DNA of 64,000 nt from an uncultured Mediterranea sp. (GTDB lineage Bacteria; Bacteroidota; Bacteroidia; Bacteroidales; Bacteroidaceae), in NCBI GenBank assembly GCA_945831575.1, contig CAMACX010000001.1, forward strand, positions 98,291 to 162,290. The letters are read 5' to 3'. The notes beneath the pieces were generated by a model. It was not told the origin of the DNA. It searched no databases and saw nothing but the letters and a program-made list of their open reading frames with translations. Position 1 is the stretch's first letter. Each line of letters starts with the position of its first letter. The position numbers and the translations under genes were made by a program. Below are positions 44,173 to 52,998 of this stretch, one piece after another.

Positions 44173-45957
44173 ATGAATACCGTAGTCACCTCTCGTCTCG
44201 CTGCCCTTCGCGATGTGCTTAAGAGCCAAGGAGTCAGCGCATTCATCATCCCCAGTACTGACCCGCACCTCAGCGAATATGTGGCTCCCCACTGGCATTC
44301 ACGCGAATGGATCAGCGGCTTCAACGGCTCAGCCGGCACCGTGGTCGTCACCCTGGAGAAAGCCGGCCTTTGGACAGATTCACGCTACTTCCTGCAAGCT
44401 GCCGACCAACTGCAGGGCACAGGCATCGACCTCTACAAGGAGATGCTGCCCGAGACACCCTCCATCGCCCAGTTTCTCACCGGTGAACTGAAGGCCGGTG
44501 AGGCCGTGGGCATTGACGCGACTGTCTTCTCTACACGCGGTGCCCTCGCGCTGAGGGAGGAGCTGGCCGCCGCTGGCATCGCGCTGAAGGCCATCGCCGA
44601 CCCCATGGCCACCATCTGGAGCGACCGCCCCGCCATACCGCAAGACCCCATCGTGGTGCATCCGCTGCGCTATGCGGGGCGGACGGCCACCGAGAAGCTG
44701 AGCGACATCCGCCAGGCGCTCGCCGCCAAGGGGGCGGAAGCCCTCTTCGTCTCGCTGCTCGATGAAATTGCCTGGACGCTCAACCTCCGTGGCAGCGACG
44801 TGCATTGCAACCCCGTCTTTGTGGCTTACCTCTACATCGGCAAGGAGGAGACCATCCTCTTCACGGATGCGGCCAAGGTACCGCAGGAGACGGCCGATTA
44901 CCTGAGCTCCATCGGGGTGAGCGTAGCTCCCTACACCGAGGCGGTTGCCGCATTGCGCCAACTGCAAGGTGTCAAGCTGCTTCTTGACCTGCCCAAGACC
45001 AATGCGGCCATCTACGAAGCGGCGCAGCAAGGTTGCACGATCATCGAGAGCGCCTCACCCATCTGCCTGATGAAGAGCGTGAAGAACGAGATGGAGCAGG
45101 CAGGATTCCGCGAAGCGATGATCCGCGACGGCGTGGCCATGGTGAAATTCCTCCGCTGGCTGAAGCCGGCCGTGGAGCGGGGCGGACAGACGGAGCTGAC
45201 CATCGACGAGAAGCTCTGCGCCCTGCGTGCGGAGCAGACAGATTACCGTGGCATCAGCTTTGATACAATAGCCGGCTATGGTGCCCATGGTGCGATTGTA
45301 CACTACGAAGCGACACCTGAGACGGACATTCCCCTGGAGCCGAAGGGGTTGCTGCTGCTCGACAGCGGTGGCCAGTACCTGGATGGTACCACCGACCTGA
45401 CGCGCACCATCGCCTTAGGTCCTACCACCGAGGAGGAGCGCACCGACTATACGCTCGTGTTGAAGGGCTTCCTGGCCCTGATGAATGCCGAGTTTCCCGC
45501 AGGTACCTGCGGTACGCAGCTCGACGTATTGGCGCGTCAAGCCATGTGGAAGATGGGCATCAACTACCTGCACGGCACGGGTCACGGCGTGGGTTCCTAC
45601 CTCTGCGTACACGAAGGCCCTCACCAGATCCGCATGAACCACATGCCCACCTTGCTGCAAGCCGGCATGACCGTGACCGATGAGCCGGGCATCTACAAGG
45701 CCGGCAAGCACGGGGTGCGCACGGAGAATACCTTATTGATTGTACCTGCTCAGGAGACGGCATTCGGCACCTTCTTCCGCTTCGAGCCGCTCACCCTCTG
45801 CCCCATCGACAAGGCGCCCATCGAGCGCGCGATGCTTACCGCCGAAGAGGTGGAGTGGCTCAACAGCTACCACCGCACCGTCTATGAGAAGCTCTCGCCC
45901 CGCCTCGACGTAGAGACCAGGGAGTGGCTCAAGGAGGCTTGTGAAGCCATCGAATAA
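44173..45957 (+). CDS. Xaa-Pro aminopeptidase, M24B
   Basis: 594 aa, three-domain form: two creatinase-like N-terminal domains (about 1-310) and a C-terminal pita-bread metallopeptidase. Metal ligands are in LLDSGGQYLDGTTDLTRT (two Asp), HGTGHGVGSYLCVHEGP (His), and TDEPGIYKAGKHGVRTEN (two Glu). It removes an N-terminal residue before proline; no signal peptide, so cytoplasmic. The gamma-carbonic-anhydrase-like gene follows after 15 nt and shares the transcript. Confidence 0.94.
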   Translation: MNTVVTSRLAALRDVLKSQGVSAFIIPSTDPHLSEYVAPHWHSREWISGFNGSAGTVVVTLEKAGLWTDSRYFLQAADQLQGTGIDLYKEMLPETPSIAQFLTGELKAGEAVGIDATVFSTRGALALREELAAAGIALKAIADPMATIWSDRPAIPQDPIVVHPLRYAGRTATEKLSDIRQALAAKGAEALFVSLLDEIAWTLNLRGSDVHCNPVFVAYLYIGKEETILFTDAAKVPQETADYLSSIGVSVAPYTEAVAALRQLQGVKLLLDLPKTNAAIYEAAQQGCTIIESASPICLMKSVKNEMEQAGFREAMIRDGVAMVKFLRWLKPAVERGGQTELTIDEKLCALRAEQTDYRGISFDTIAGYGAHGAIVHYEATPETDIPLEPKGLLLLDSGGQYLDGTTDLTRTIALGPTTEEERTDYTLVLKGFLALMNAEFPAGTCGTQLDVLARQAMWKMGINYLHGTGHGVGSYLCVHEGPHQIRMNHMPTLLQAGMTVTDEPGIYKAGKHGVRTENTLLIVPAQETAFGTFFRFEPLTLCPIDKAPIERAMLTAEEVEWLNSYHRTVYEKLSPRLDVETREWLKEACEAIE

Positions 45958-45972
45958 AGGGAGGGAAGTGCT

Positions 45973-46494
45973 ATGGCTATCATCAAATCGGTACGTGGCT
46001 TTACGCCACAGATAGGTGCCAACTGTTTCCTGGCTGACAATGCCGTGGTAGTGGGTGACGTGGTGATGGGGTGCGACTGCAGCATCTGGTTTAGCACCGT
46101 GTTGCGGGGCGATGTCAACTCCATCCGCATCGGCAACGGAGTCAACATACAGGATGGCAGCGTACTCCACACGCTCTATGAGAAGTCCACCATCGAGATT
46201 GGCGACCACGTCTCCGTGGGGCATAACGTCACCATCCACGGTGCCACCATCCGCGACTACGCCTTGATAGGCATGGGCGCCACCCTGCTCGACCATGCCG
46301 TAGTGGGCGAAGGAGCCATCGTAGCCGCCGGTTCGCTCGTCTTGGCCAACACGGTCATTGAGCCGGGCAGCATCTGGGGTGGCGTACCGGCCAGATTCAT
46401 CAAGAAGGTTGACCCCGAGCAGGCGAAGGAGCTGAATCAGAAGATTGCGCACAACTACCTGATGTACGCCTCGTGGTATAAGGAGGAGGAGTAA
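45973..46494 (+). CDS. Gamma-carbonic-anhydrase-like hexapeptide protein
   Basis: 173 aa left-handed beta-helix with hexapeptide repeats (GDVVMGCDCSIWFSTVLRGD, VSVGHNVTIHG, GSLVLANTVI). His residues in VLHTLY, VGHNVTIHG sit at the usual zinc-ligand spacing of the YrdA/CaiE branch. Members are trimeric; true carbonic anhydrase activity is proven for few, so the enzymatic role is only inferred. It lies 15 nt after the aminopeptidase, with a terminator following. Confidence 0.88.
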   Translation: MAIIKSVRGFTPQIGANCFLADNAVVVGDVVMGCDCSIWFSTVLRGDVNSIRIGNGVNIQDGSVLHTLYEKSTIEIGDHVSVGHNVTIHGATIRDYALIGMGATLLDHAVVGEGAIVAAGSLVLANTVIEPGSIWGGVPARFIKKVDPEQAKELNQKIAHNYLMYASWYKEEE

Positions 46495-46516
46495 CTTATA
46501 GAGCTTACTGCAAAAA

Positions 46517-46565
46517 GAGAGAGAGAGAGTGGCTCCTCACATGGGGAGTCACTCTCTCTTTTTGT
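46517..46565. terminator. Bidirectional terminator, gamma-CA gene and waaA
   Basis: AGAGAGAGTGGCTCC pairs with GGAGTCACTCTCTCT over about 15 bp (one G-U), flanked by A5 on the left and T5 on the right. It serves both convergent genes. A 14-bp tandem repeat GTATATGCTTTCGC follows (46568-46595). Confidence 0.9.
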
Positions 46566-46567
46566 TC

Positions 46568-46595
46568 GTATATGCTTTCGCGTATATGCTTTCGC
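46568..46595. repeat. 14-bp tandem repeat
   Basis: GTATATGCTTTCGC occurs twice exactly (46568-46581, 46582-46595) in the gap between the terminator and the waaA stop. No role is apparent. Confidence 0.9.
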
Positions 46596-46627
46596 GTGAG
46601 TGTATGGTTCTCGTGAACGGAGTGTAA

Positions 46628-47848
46628 TCAGAAGTTGATGATGCTGAGTATCTTGTCGGTGGCTCCGGCGTGGTCGGTGACGTAGCTGCCGGCGTTGATG
46701 CCTGTCTCGCGGAGGAAGCGCTCGTCGGTGAGCAAACGGTCGAGAAGCACCTGCAGCTCCACGTAGTTCTTGATGGAATAGGCACCCTTCTGCTCGATGA
46801 GCTGCACGGCTTCCTGGAATTTCTGATACTTGGGGCCGAAAATCACGGGGATACCATAGACAGCGGCTTCGAGCGTGTTGTGAATGCCTACGCCAAAACC
46901 TCCGCCGATGTAGGCTATCTCGCCGTAGCGGTAGATGGAGGAGAGGAGACCGAAGCAGTCGATGATCAGGCAATCGGCCTTCTGCACATTGTGCTCGTCG
47001 GCGCGGGTGTAGCGCACGTAGGGACGCTTGAGCTTGGAGATGATCTCCACCAGATGATTCTCGTCAATGACGTGGGGCGCGATGATCAGCTTCACCTCGG
47101 GGTGCTGGTTGAAGTACTCGATGAAGAGGTCTTCATCGGGTTGCCACGAACTGCCTGCTACGAAGGTCATCTTCTTGTCCTTGAAGCGCTCCACGAGCGG
47201 CAGCTCCTTTGCCTCCTCGCGGATCTGGAGCACGCGGTCGAAGCGGGTGTCACCCACCACCATCGCGCGGTTGATGCCTATCTTGGCCAGGAAGCGCTTG
47301 GAGCGCTCATTCTGTACGAAGAGGTAGTCGAAGTTGCGCAGCACGTTGCGGTAGGTACCGCCATACCACTTGAAGAAGATCTGTCCCTTGCGGAAGATAG
47401 AGGAGACACTATAGACGGGGATGCGACGGCGATGCAGCTCGTCGAGGTAGTTCTTCCAGAACTCATACTTGATGAAGAAGGCCATGCAGGGGTTCACCAG
47501 GTCGAGAAACTTCTTGACGTTGCGCGGCTTGTCGAAGGGGAGGTAGCAGACAATGTCCGCCCCCCGGTAGTTCTTGCGCACCTCGTACCCCGACGGAGAG
47601 AAGAAGGTGAGCAAGATGCGGTACTCGGGATAGCGGGCACGGATCTTCTCTATCAGCGGCCGTCCCTGCTCAAACTCCCCCAGCGAGGCGGCATGAAACC
47701 AGACGTAGCGTGCCTCCGGCTCCAGCTGCTGACGCAGCAGTTCATACACCACCCAATGCCCCTTCATCATCTTGCGGGGCTTGCGGCTGAAGGGAGCTGC
47801 CAGGTGTACCACCAGGTCGTAAAGCGCAATAATCAGATTATATATCAT
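46628..47848 (-). CDS. waaA: 3-deoxy-D-manno-octulosonic acid (Kdo) transferase
   Basis: 406 aa GT30 glycosyltransferase, membrane-associated. The Glycos_transf_N domain has WFHAASLGEFEQGRPLIEKI, and the C-terminal half has IIAPHVIDENH and YIGGGFGVGIHNTLEAAVYG, the WaaA nucleotide-sugar block. It transfers Kdo from CMP-Kdo to lipid A. It starts from ATG 47848 with a short amphipathic helix. It is the downstream gene of the gltX-waaA minus-strand stretch; a 210-nt repeat-bearing gap separates it from gltX. Confidence 0.93.
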   Translation of the reverse strand: MIYNLIIALYDLVVHLAAPFSRKPRKMMKGHWVVYELLRQQLEPEARYVWFHAASLGEFEQGRPLIEKIRARYPEYRILLTFFSPSGYEVRKNYRGADIVCYLPFDKPRNVKKFLDLVNPCMAFFIKYEFWKNYLDELHRRRIPVYSVSSIFRKGQIFFKWYGGTYRNVLRNFDYLFVQNERSKRFLAKIGINRAMVVGDTRFDRVLQIREEAKELPLVERFKDKKMTFVAGSSWQPDEDLFIEYFNQHPEVKLIIAPHVIDENHLVEIISKLKRPYVRYTRADEHNVQKADCLIIDCFGLLSSIYRYGEIAYIGGGFGVGIHNTLEAAVYGIPVIFGPKYQKFQEAVQLIEQKGAYSIKNYVELQVLLDRLLTDERFLRETGINAGSYVTDHAGATDKILSIINF

Positions 47849-47894
47849 AACTGTAACTCTGTGGGATAAATCAATTACTCAAGTTTCACATGTC

Positions 47895-48055
47895 TCCGAC
47901 ATGCTGTTAGTTGACTGGTTGACGAGGTGTTTAGTTGACAAGTTAACTAGGTGACAAGTTGACGAGTTAATAGTCCTCTTGTACAAGCTGGCTACTTCAG
48001 TAAAGACCTTGTCAACTCGTTCCCTTGTCAACTTGTTCCCTTGTCACCTCGCCGT
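47895..48055. repeat. GTTGAC/GTTAAC tandem array, partly inverted
   Basis: The gap between waaA and gltX is built of short variants of GTTGACAAG, GTTAACTAG and GTTGACGAG on the plus strand (about 47908-47972), then the complementary CTTGTCAACTCGTTCC and CTTGTCAACTTGTTCC (about 48010-48048). The two halves could pair into a long imperfect stem. It may affect the gltX 3' end or waaA upstream region. Confidence 0.75.
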
Positions 48056-48058
48056 GCC

Positions 48059-49585
48059 TCAGCCGAGTACCTCGACGGCTTTGCGGATGCGGCGTATCGT
48101 CTCCTCCTTGCCCAGCAGCTCGGTGATGTCAAACATGTGAGGACCTTTGCACTCGCCCACTACGGCCAGACGGAAGGCATTCATCACGTTGCCCAGGTGG
48201 TAGCCTTTGGCCGTAATCCAACCGATCACCTGCTCCTCAGAGGCCTTCGACTCAAAGCTCTCCAGCCCTTCGAGCAGGGCGATGAGTTCGCCCATGATGG
48301 CCGGTGTCTCGGCACTCCAGCGCTTCTTGACGTCCTTCTCGGCGTAAGCCTCGGGGGCGCGGAAGAAGAAGCGCGACTGATCCCAGAGCTCCTTGACGAA
48401 GTTGACGCGGCCCTTGACGAGCGCCACCACGCGGGCGAGGTAGTCGTCGCTGTATTGCTCCACCTCTACGCCCTGTGCACGCAGCACCGGCTTGAAGAGC
48501 TGAGCCAGCTCGGTGTCGTCCTTCTGCATGATGTATTCGTGGTTGAACCACGTACCTTTCTTATAGTCAAACTTGGCTCCGGCCTTGCTGCAGTGCTCCA
48601 GCGAGAAGAGGCGGATGAGCTCGTCCATGGTCATCAGCTCCTGGTCGTTGCCCGGGTTCCATCCCAGCAGGGCAAGGAAGTTGATGACGGCTTCAGGCAG
48701 GTAACCTGCCTCGCGATAACCCGAGGAGACCTCGCCGCTCTTGGGGTCGTGCCACTCCAGGGGGAATACGGGGAACCCGAGGCGGTCGCCGTCGCGCTTG
48801 CTGAGCTTGCCGTTGCCCTCGGGCTTGAGCAGGAGGGGGAGGTGGGCAAACTGCGGCATGCTCTCCTCCCAGCCGAAGGCGCGGTAGAGCAGCACATGCA
48901 GCGGTGCGGAGGGGAGCCACTCCTCGCCGCGGATGACGTGCGACACCTCCATAAGGTGGTCATCGACGATGTTGGCCAGGTGGTAGGTGGGGAGTTGGTC
49001 GGCCGACTTGTAGAGCACCTTGTCATCGAGCACGGAGGAGTTGATGACCACCTCGCCGCGGATGAGGTCGTGTACATGCACCTCCTCATCCGGCTCGATG
49101 CGGAAGCGCACCACGTACTGCTTGCCCTCGGCGATGAGCGCCTCCACCTCCTCGCGCGGCATCACCAGCGAGTTGCGCATCTCCAGGCGCGTGGAGGCAT
49201 CATACTGGAAGTTGGGCACCTGTGCGCGCTTGGCTTCCAGCTCCTGAGGCGTGTCGAAGGCGATGTAGGCCTTGCCGCTGTCGAGCAGCACCTGCACATA
49301 CTTCTTGTAGATGTCGCGGCGCTCCGACTGACGGTAGGGTCCGTAGTTGCCGCCGAAGGTCACGCCCTCGTCGAAGGTCACACCGAGCCACTTGAAGGAC
49401 TCGATGATGTACTGCTCGGCACCCGGCACGAAGCGGTTGGAGTCGGTGTCCTCGATACGGAAAATGAAGTCTCCCCCATGCTGTCGGGCGAAGAGGTAAT
49501 TGTACAAGGCGGTGCGCACACCACCGATATGAAGAGGCCCCGTAGGACTGGGGGCAAAACGTACTCTGACTTTTCTTTCTGCCAT
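48059..49585 (-). CDS. gltX: Glutamyl-tRNA synthetase
   Basis: 508 aa class I synthetase. The HIGH region is in [18 protein letters not shown], and the KMSKS motif is KLSKRDG. A C-terminal anticodon-binding helical domain follows, ending IRKAVEVLG. It charges tRNA-Glu. The start [16 protein letters not shown] is the normal family N-terminus. Upstream is a TATTTTTG -7 element (49643-49636), 51 nt before the ATG. It is divergent from pgpH. Confidence 0.97.
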   Translation of the reverse strand: MAERKVRVRFAPSPTGPLHIGGVRTALYNYLFARQHGGDFIFRIEDTDSNRFVPGAEQYIIESFKWLGVTFDEGVTFGGNYGPYRQSERRDIYKKYVQVLLDSGKAYIAFDTPQELEAKRAQVPNFQYDASTRLEMRNSLVMPREEVEALIAEGKQYVVRFRIEPDEEVHVHDLIRGEVVINSSVLDDKVLYKSADQLPTYHLANIVDDHLMEVSHVIRGEEWLPSAPLHVLLYRAFGWEESMPQFAHLPLLLKPEGNGKLSKRDGDRLGFPVFPLEWHDPKSGEVSSGYREAGYLPEAVINFLALLGWNPGNDQELMTMDELIRLFSLEHCSKAGAKFDYKKGTWFNHEYIMQKDDTELAQLFKPVLRAQGVEVEQYSDDYLARVVALVKGRVNFVKELWDQSRFFFRAPEAYAEKDVKKRWSAETPAIMGELIALLEGLESFESKASEEQVIGWITAKGYHLGNVMNAFRLAVVGECKGPHMFDITELLGKEETIRRIRKAVEVLG

Positions 49586-49635
49586 ATTTTCGTTCTATTT
49601 TCTATGAAATTCGTAAAATTACTGCTTTTAGAGCG

Positions 49636-49643
49636 CAAAAATA
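49636..49643 (-). promoter_or_regulatory. gltX -7 element
   Basis: TATTTTTG on the minus strand (plus-strand CAAAAATA) matches the Bacteroides -7 consensus. No clear TTG at the -33 position. Confidence 0.4.
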
Positions 49644-49690
49644 CGGCATTTTTTTCATAGGTAACGATTTTTTTCGTACTTTTCGCAAAA

Positions 49691-49730
49691 ATTTCGAGGA
49701 TATGAACAAATTTTCGAGGATATGAACAAG
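49691..49730 (+). repeat. 20-bp tandem duplication over the pgpH start
   Basis: The units 49691-49710 and 49711-49730 share TTTCGAGGATATGAACAA and differ only at the first and last base. Each carries an AGGA and an ATG (49702 and 49722). Because 20 is not a multiple of three, the first ATG opens a different frame that ends at the second start. Confidence 0.95.
49702..49725 (+). CDS. Seven-codon leader ORF overlapping the pgpH start
   Basis: ATG at 49702 reads Met-Asn-Lys-Phe-Ser-Arg-Ile and stops at TGA 49723-49725, which overlaps the pgpH ATG (49722-49724) as ATGA. It has the same AGGATATG context as the main start because both come from a tandem duplication. Translation here could couple to, or compete with, pgpH. 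That it is translated is an inference. Confidence 0.4.
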   Translation: MNKFSRI

Positions 49731-51782
49731 ATACGCACCAAGAAAGAGCTCGCTGTGAGAGATTTGCTGTATCGGGTGGCTATATTTGTAGTGACCGTGA
49801 GCGCTATCGTCTATTGCATGCCCAGGGATGGGAAGTTCAATTATCAGTTTGACATCAACAAGCCTTGGAAGTACGGTCAGGTGATCGCCACCTTCGACTT
49901 CCCCATCTACAAGGCCGACGAGGTGGTGAAGCGGGAGCAGGACAGCCTGCTGCACCACTTCCAGCCCTACTTCCAGCGCGACAGGCAGGTGGCTGAGGAG
50001 GCGCTGCGCACCTTCAGGGCCGACTGCCAGGGCAAGCTGCGGCGGTTGCTGCCTTCGGTGGAGGCGGGGCGGCTCATCGAGAAGATGCTCGCCGGCTACT
50101 ACGAGCGGGGCATCCTGCTGACCGAGGAGCTGGGGCGGCTGCGCGCTGACAGCATCGGCGCCATCCACGTGATCGAGGAGAAGCTGTCGGTGGCCAGGCC
50201 CCTCACGCAGCTCTACTCGGAGCTGGAGGCATACCAGCAGATACTCACGGCCGACACCGCGCGGCTGCACCCGACGATGCTGCGGCGGCTGGGGCTCAAC
50301 GCCTACCTCAACGCCAACCTCCACTACGACCGGCAGCGCACGGAGAGCGCACGTCAGGAGATGCTGGGCAACTACTCGTGGGCGAGCGGCCTGGTGATGA
50401 GCGGGCAGAAGATCATCGACCGCGGCGAGATCGTGAGCCGCGAGACCTACAACATCCTGCAGAGCTTGCAGAAGGAGTCGCTCAAGCGGAGCGGCTCAAG
50501 CACGCAGCAGCGGCTCATGCTGGCGGGGCAGGTGCTCTTCGTGAGCATCTTCATGCTCTGCTTCATGCTCTACCTCGACCTCTACCGCAAGGATTACTAC
50601 GAGCAGCGGGGGAGCCTGGCGCTGCTCTTCGCGCTGATCATGTTCTACTGCGTGGTGACCAATGCCATGGTGGCCAACATGTTCTTCAACGTCTATATCA
50701 TCCCCTTCGCGATGCTGCCCATCATGGTGCGGGTCTTCCTGGACACGCGCACGGCCTTCATGGCGCACACGGTGACGATCCTCATCTGCTCCATCTCGCT
50801 GCGCTATCCGCATGAGTTCATCCTCACGCAGCTGGCGGCGGGGATGGTGGCCATCTTCAGCCTCCGTGAGCTGTCGCAGCGTTCGCAGCTCTTCCGCACG
50901 GCGCTGCTCACGCTGCTCACCTATGCGGCGGTCTATTTCGCCTTCGAGCTGATTGCGGAGAATGACCTGAGCAAGGTCAACGGCAGCATGTACCTCTACC
51001 TGGGCACCAACGCCGTGCTGCTGCTCTTCACCTACCCGCTGATGTTCCTCATCGAGAAGGCGTTCGGCTTCACGTCCAACGTCACGCTGGTGGAGCTCTC
51101 CAACATCAACACGCCGCTCCTGCGCCGCATGTCGGAGACGGTGCCGGGCACCTTCCAGCACTCCATGCAGATGGCCAACCTGGCGGCTGAGGCGGCCAAC
51201 CGCATCGGCGGCAACAGCCAGCTGGTGCGTACGGGTGCGCTCTACCATGACATCGGCAAGATGGAGAATCCGGCCTTCTTCACGGAGAATCAGTCGGCGG
51301 GCATCAACCCGCACAAGAGCCTGAGCTATGAGCAGAGTGCGCAGGTGGTGATCAGCCACGTGACCGACGGCCTCCGCCTGGCGGATAAGCACAACCTGCC
51401 GAAGGTGATCCGCGACTTCATCACGACGCACCACGGTGCGGGGACGACGCGCTACTTCTATGTGTCGTGGAAGAATGAGCACCCGGGCGAGGAGCCGCCG
51501 CACGAGATGTTCCACTACCCGGGTCCCAACCCCTTCACCAAGGAGCAAGCCATCCTGATGATGGCCGACTCGGTGGAGGCGGCCTCGCGCAGCCTCCCCG
51601 AATACACGGAGGAGAGCATCAGCAACCTGGTGGAGAAAATCATCGACTGGCAGGTGGGTGAGGGCTTCTTCAAGCAGTGCCCCATCACCTTCAAGGACAT
51701 CGCCACGGTCAAGGGGGTCTTCAAGGAGAAGCTGCGCATCATCTACCACACGCGCATCAGCTATCCGGAGCTGAAGAAGTGA
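49722..51782 (+). CDS. PgpH-type HD-domain phosphodiesterase (7TM receptor)
   Basis: 686 aa. An N-terminal TM (about 16-35) is followed by an extracytoplasmic 7TMR-HDED domain (about 36-260), a bundle of about seven TM helices (about 265-450) and a cytoplasmic HD domain with catalytic H509-D510 (YHDIGKMENP) and a later HHGAGTTRYFY. Relatives in Listeria (PgpH) hydrolyse cyclic di-AMP, and this is the likely role, though the substrate is inferred. The main start at 49722 gives MNKIRTKKELA; the first ATG at 49702 gives only a seven-residue leader. It is divergent from gltX. Confidence 0.9.
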   Translation: MNKIRTKKELAVRDLLYRVAIFVVTVSAIVYCMPRDGKFNYQFDINKPWKYGQVIATFDFPIYKADEVVKREQDSLLHHFQPYFQRDRQVAEEALRTFRADCQGKLRRLLPSVEAGRLIEKMLAGYYERGILLTEELGRLRADSIGAIHVIEEKLSVARPLTQLYSELEAYQQILTADTARLHPTMLRRLGLNAYLNANLHYDRQRTESARQEMLGNYSWASGLVMSGQKIIDRGEIVSRETYNILQSLQKESLKRSGSSTQQRLMLAGQVLFVSIFMLCFMLYLDLYRKDYYEQRGSLALLFALIMFYCVVTNAMVANMFFNVYIIPFAMLPIMVRVFLDTRTAFMAHTVTILICSISLRYPHEFILTQLAAGMVAIFSLRELSQRSQLFRTALLTLLTYAAVYFAFELIAENDLSKVNGSMYLYLGTNAVLLLFTYPLMFLIEKAFGFTSNVTLVELSNINTPLLRRMSETVPGTFQHSMQMANLAAEAANRIGGNSQLVRTGALYHDIGKMENPAFFTENQSAGINPHKSLSYEQSAQVVISHVTDGLRLADKHNLPKVIRDFITTHHGAGTTRYFYVSWKNEHPGEEPPHEMFHYPGPNPFTKEQAILMMADSVEAASRSLPEYTEESISNLVEKIIDWQVGEGFFKQCPITFKDIATVKGVFKEKLRIIYHTRISYPELKK

Positions 51783-51872
51783 CCGATGACTCATGCTCAG
51801 AAACCACCGATTCCATTTACATTTGCGCACATCCGTTGCAATCTGTGGGAATCAGAGGAAATCTGTGGTTTT

Positions 51873-51936
51873 CAACTTGTAGCTCGTAGTTCGTAACTCG
51901 TAGCTCGTAGCTTGTAGCTTGTAACTCGTAGCTAGC
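51873..51936. repeat. GTAGCT/GTAACT tandem array, copy 2
   Basis: Irregular units TAGCTCGTAG, TTCGTAACTCG, TAGCTTGTAGC in a run. It begins with CAACTTGTAGCTCGTAG (51873-51889), identical to the start of the array at 3330. It lies between pgpH and the two-TM protein gene; two AATCTGTGG copies precede it. Confidence 0.85.
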
Positions 51937-52009
51937 TAATGACTAATGACAATTGACCATCATGACACTAATGACTATATTGATTAACCAATAAAGAAAA
52001 ATATCCATC

Positions 52010-52804
52010 ATGAGACACACTGCCAAGGAAGAGGCGCGCGCTCGGATGCTGCTGCGCCGATACGGGATTACTCCCGAAGATGTCAAACGGTTTGCCTGCC
52101 TTTGCCGCCCTCAGTGGGGCGAAAGCGAGGCGGAAGTGGAGGCCAACTATGGGCCTGGTTTGCTGCACATCGAGACGTGCGGCGGGCGCTTGACCATTAA
52201 GGTACATACGCGCAACCACCCCTCTGCGCTGCTCAACACGCTGCTGGCCATGGGGAAGCCTTGCACCAACCTCCATCCTGCGGAGGCAACGGCCGGGGAG
52301 GTGAAGAGGGAGCGATTCTGCCGCCCGTCGCTCTACATGTTCTGGTACTTCATCGTCTTCCTGATGGCCCTGGTCATGGTCTTCTGGAGCTTGACCTCGC
52401 TGACGGGGCTTCTGGCCGCCATCCTGGGCGTGGCCTTCGGAGCGCTCTGCTTCTACTCCCTCTTCCTGCTGCTCACCCACTTCTGCTACGTCTCGCTGGA
52501 GGCGGAAGGGCTGGCCATCCACAGCGTGGGGCGCACGGTGAGCTATCCCTACCGCCGCCTCCGCAAGGTGAACTTCGACTTTGCACGCGAGCTCAACTCC
52601 ACGCACGTCATGGAGCTGATTGAGGAGGTGGGTGAAGGGGAGGAGCGCTTCGTGCGTTACCACCTCTACTATATAGGGCGGGTGCCGCGCAAGCGACTCA
52701 ACGAACTGGCAGAGAAGTTGCAGCAGCTGGGCGTCGATGCCTCTTGCAGCCTCAACGACACCAAGCGCCACTACCACGACACGCTGCATCTGCAGCACAA
52801 CTGA
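52010..52804 (+). CDS. Hypothetical two-TM membrane protein
   Basis: 264 aa, not recognised. A hydrophilic N-terminus (about 1-105, with cysteines at 30, 32, 57 and 85) is followed by two adjacent transmembrane helices (about 108-132 and 138-163) and a C-terminal cytoplasmic-like part (about 165-264) with basic and acidic patches. The two-helix hairpin with hydrophilic flanks resembles small membrane-bound PH-like proteins, but no family can be assigned. It stands alone between pgpH and priA. Confidence 0.7.
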   Translation: MRHTAKEEARARMLLRRYGITPEDVKRFACLCRPQWGESEAEVEANYGPGLLHIETCGGRLTIKVHTRNHPSALLNTLLAMGKPCTNLHPAEATAGEVKRERFCRPSLYMFWYFIVFLMALVMVFWSLTSLTGLLAAILGVAFGALCFYSLFLLLTHFCYVSLEAEGLAIHSVGRTVSYPYRRLRKVNFDFARELNSTHVMELIEEVGEGEERFVRYHLYYIGRVPRKRLNELAEKLQQLGVDASCSLNDTKRHYHDTLHLQHN

Positions 52805-52876
52805 TTGCCCCCTATTTGTATCGTTTGAGCGAAATATTATAGCAATACATTGTGTTTTAACAATATAGCATAAAAA

Positions 52877-52970
52877 ATCACATTTTTCGCACGAGTTTTC
52901 GTGAATTTCATCACATTTCTCGCACGAGTTTTGTGGGATTCATCACATTTCTCGTACGAGTCTTGTGGAT
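52877..52970. repeat. Three tandem 32-33-bp repeats with palindromic core
   Basis: Copies at 52877-52909, 52910-52941 and 52942-52970 share ATCACATTTCTCGCACGAG followed by TTTTGTG-like sequence. The core CTCGTACGAG in copy 3 is a perfect palindrome; in copies 1 and 2 it differs by one or two bases. They fill most of the gap between two convergent genes, ending 28 nt before the priA stop. There are no unique spacers, so this is not a CRISPR array. Confidence 0.9.
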
Positions 52971-52998
52971 GGAGCCGGGGCATCCGGGGGGGATGGCG

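Noticed and set aside
46670..47869. Plus-strand open frame of 399 codons
   Set aside because: Antisense shadow of waaA; no start context and His/Val/Leu-rich shadow composition.
48041..49660. Plus-strand open frame of 539 codons
   Set aside because: It lies exactly antisense to gltX, which has complete synthetase motifs; composition is that of a shadow frame.
50496..51830. Minus-strand open frame of 444 codons
   Set aside because: Antisense to pgpH, His/Arg/Glu-rich shadow composition.
52877..52970. CRISPR array
   Set aside because: The repeats are directly adjacent without unique spacers and there are no cas genes.
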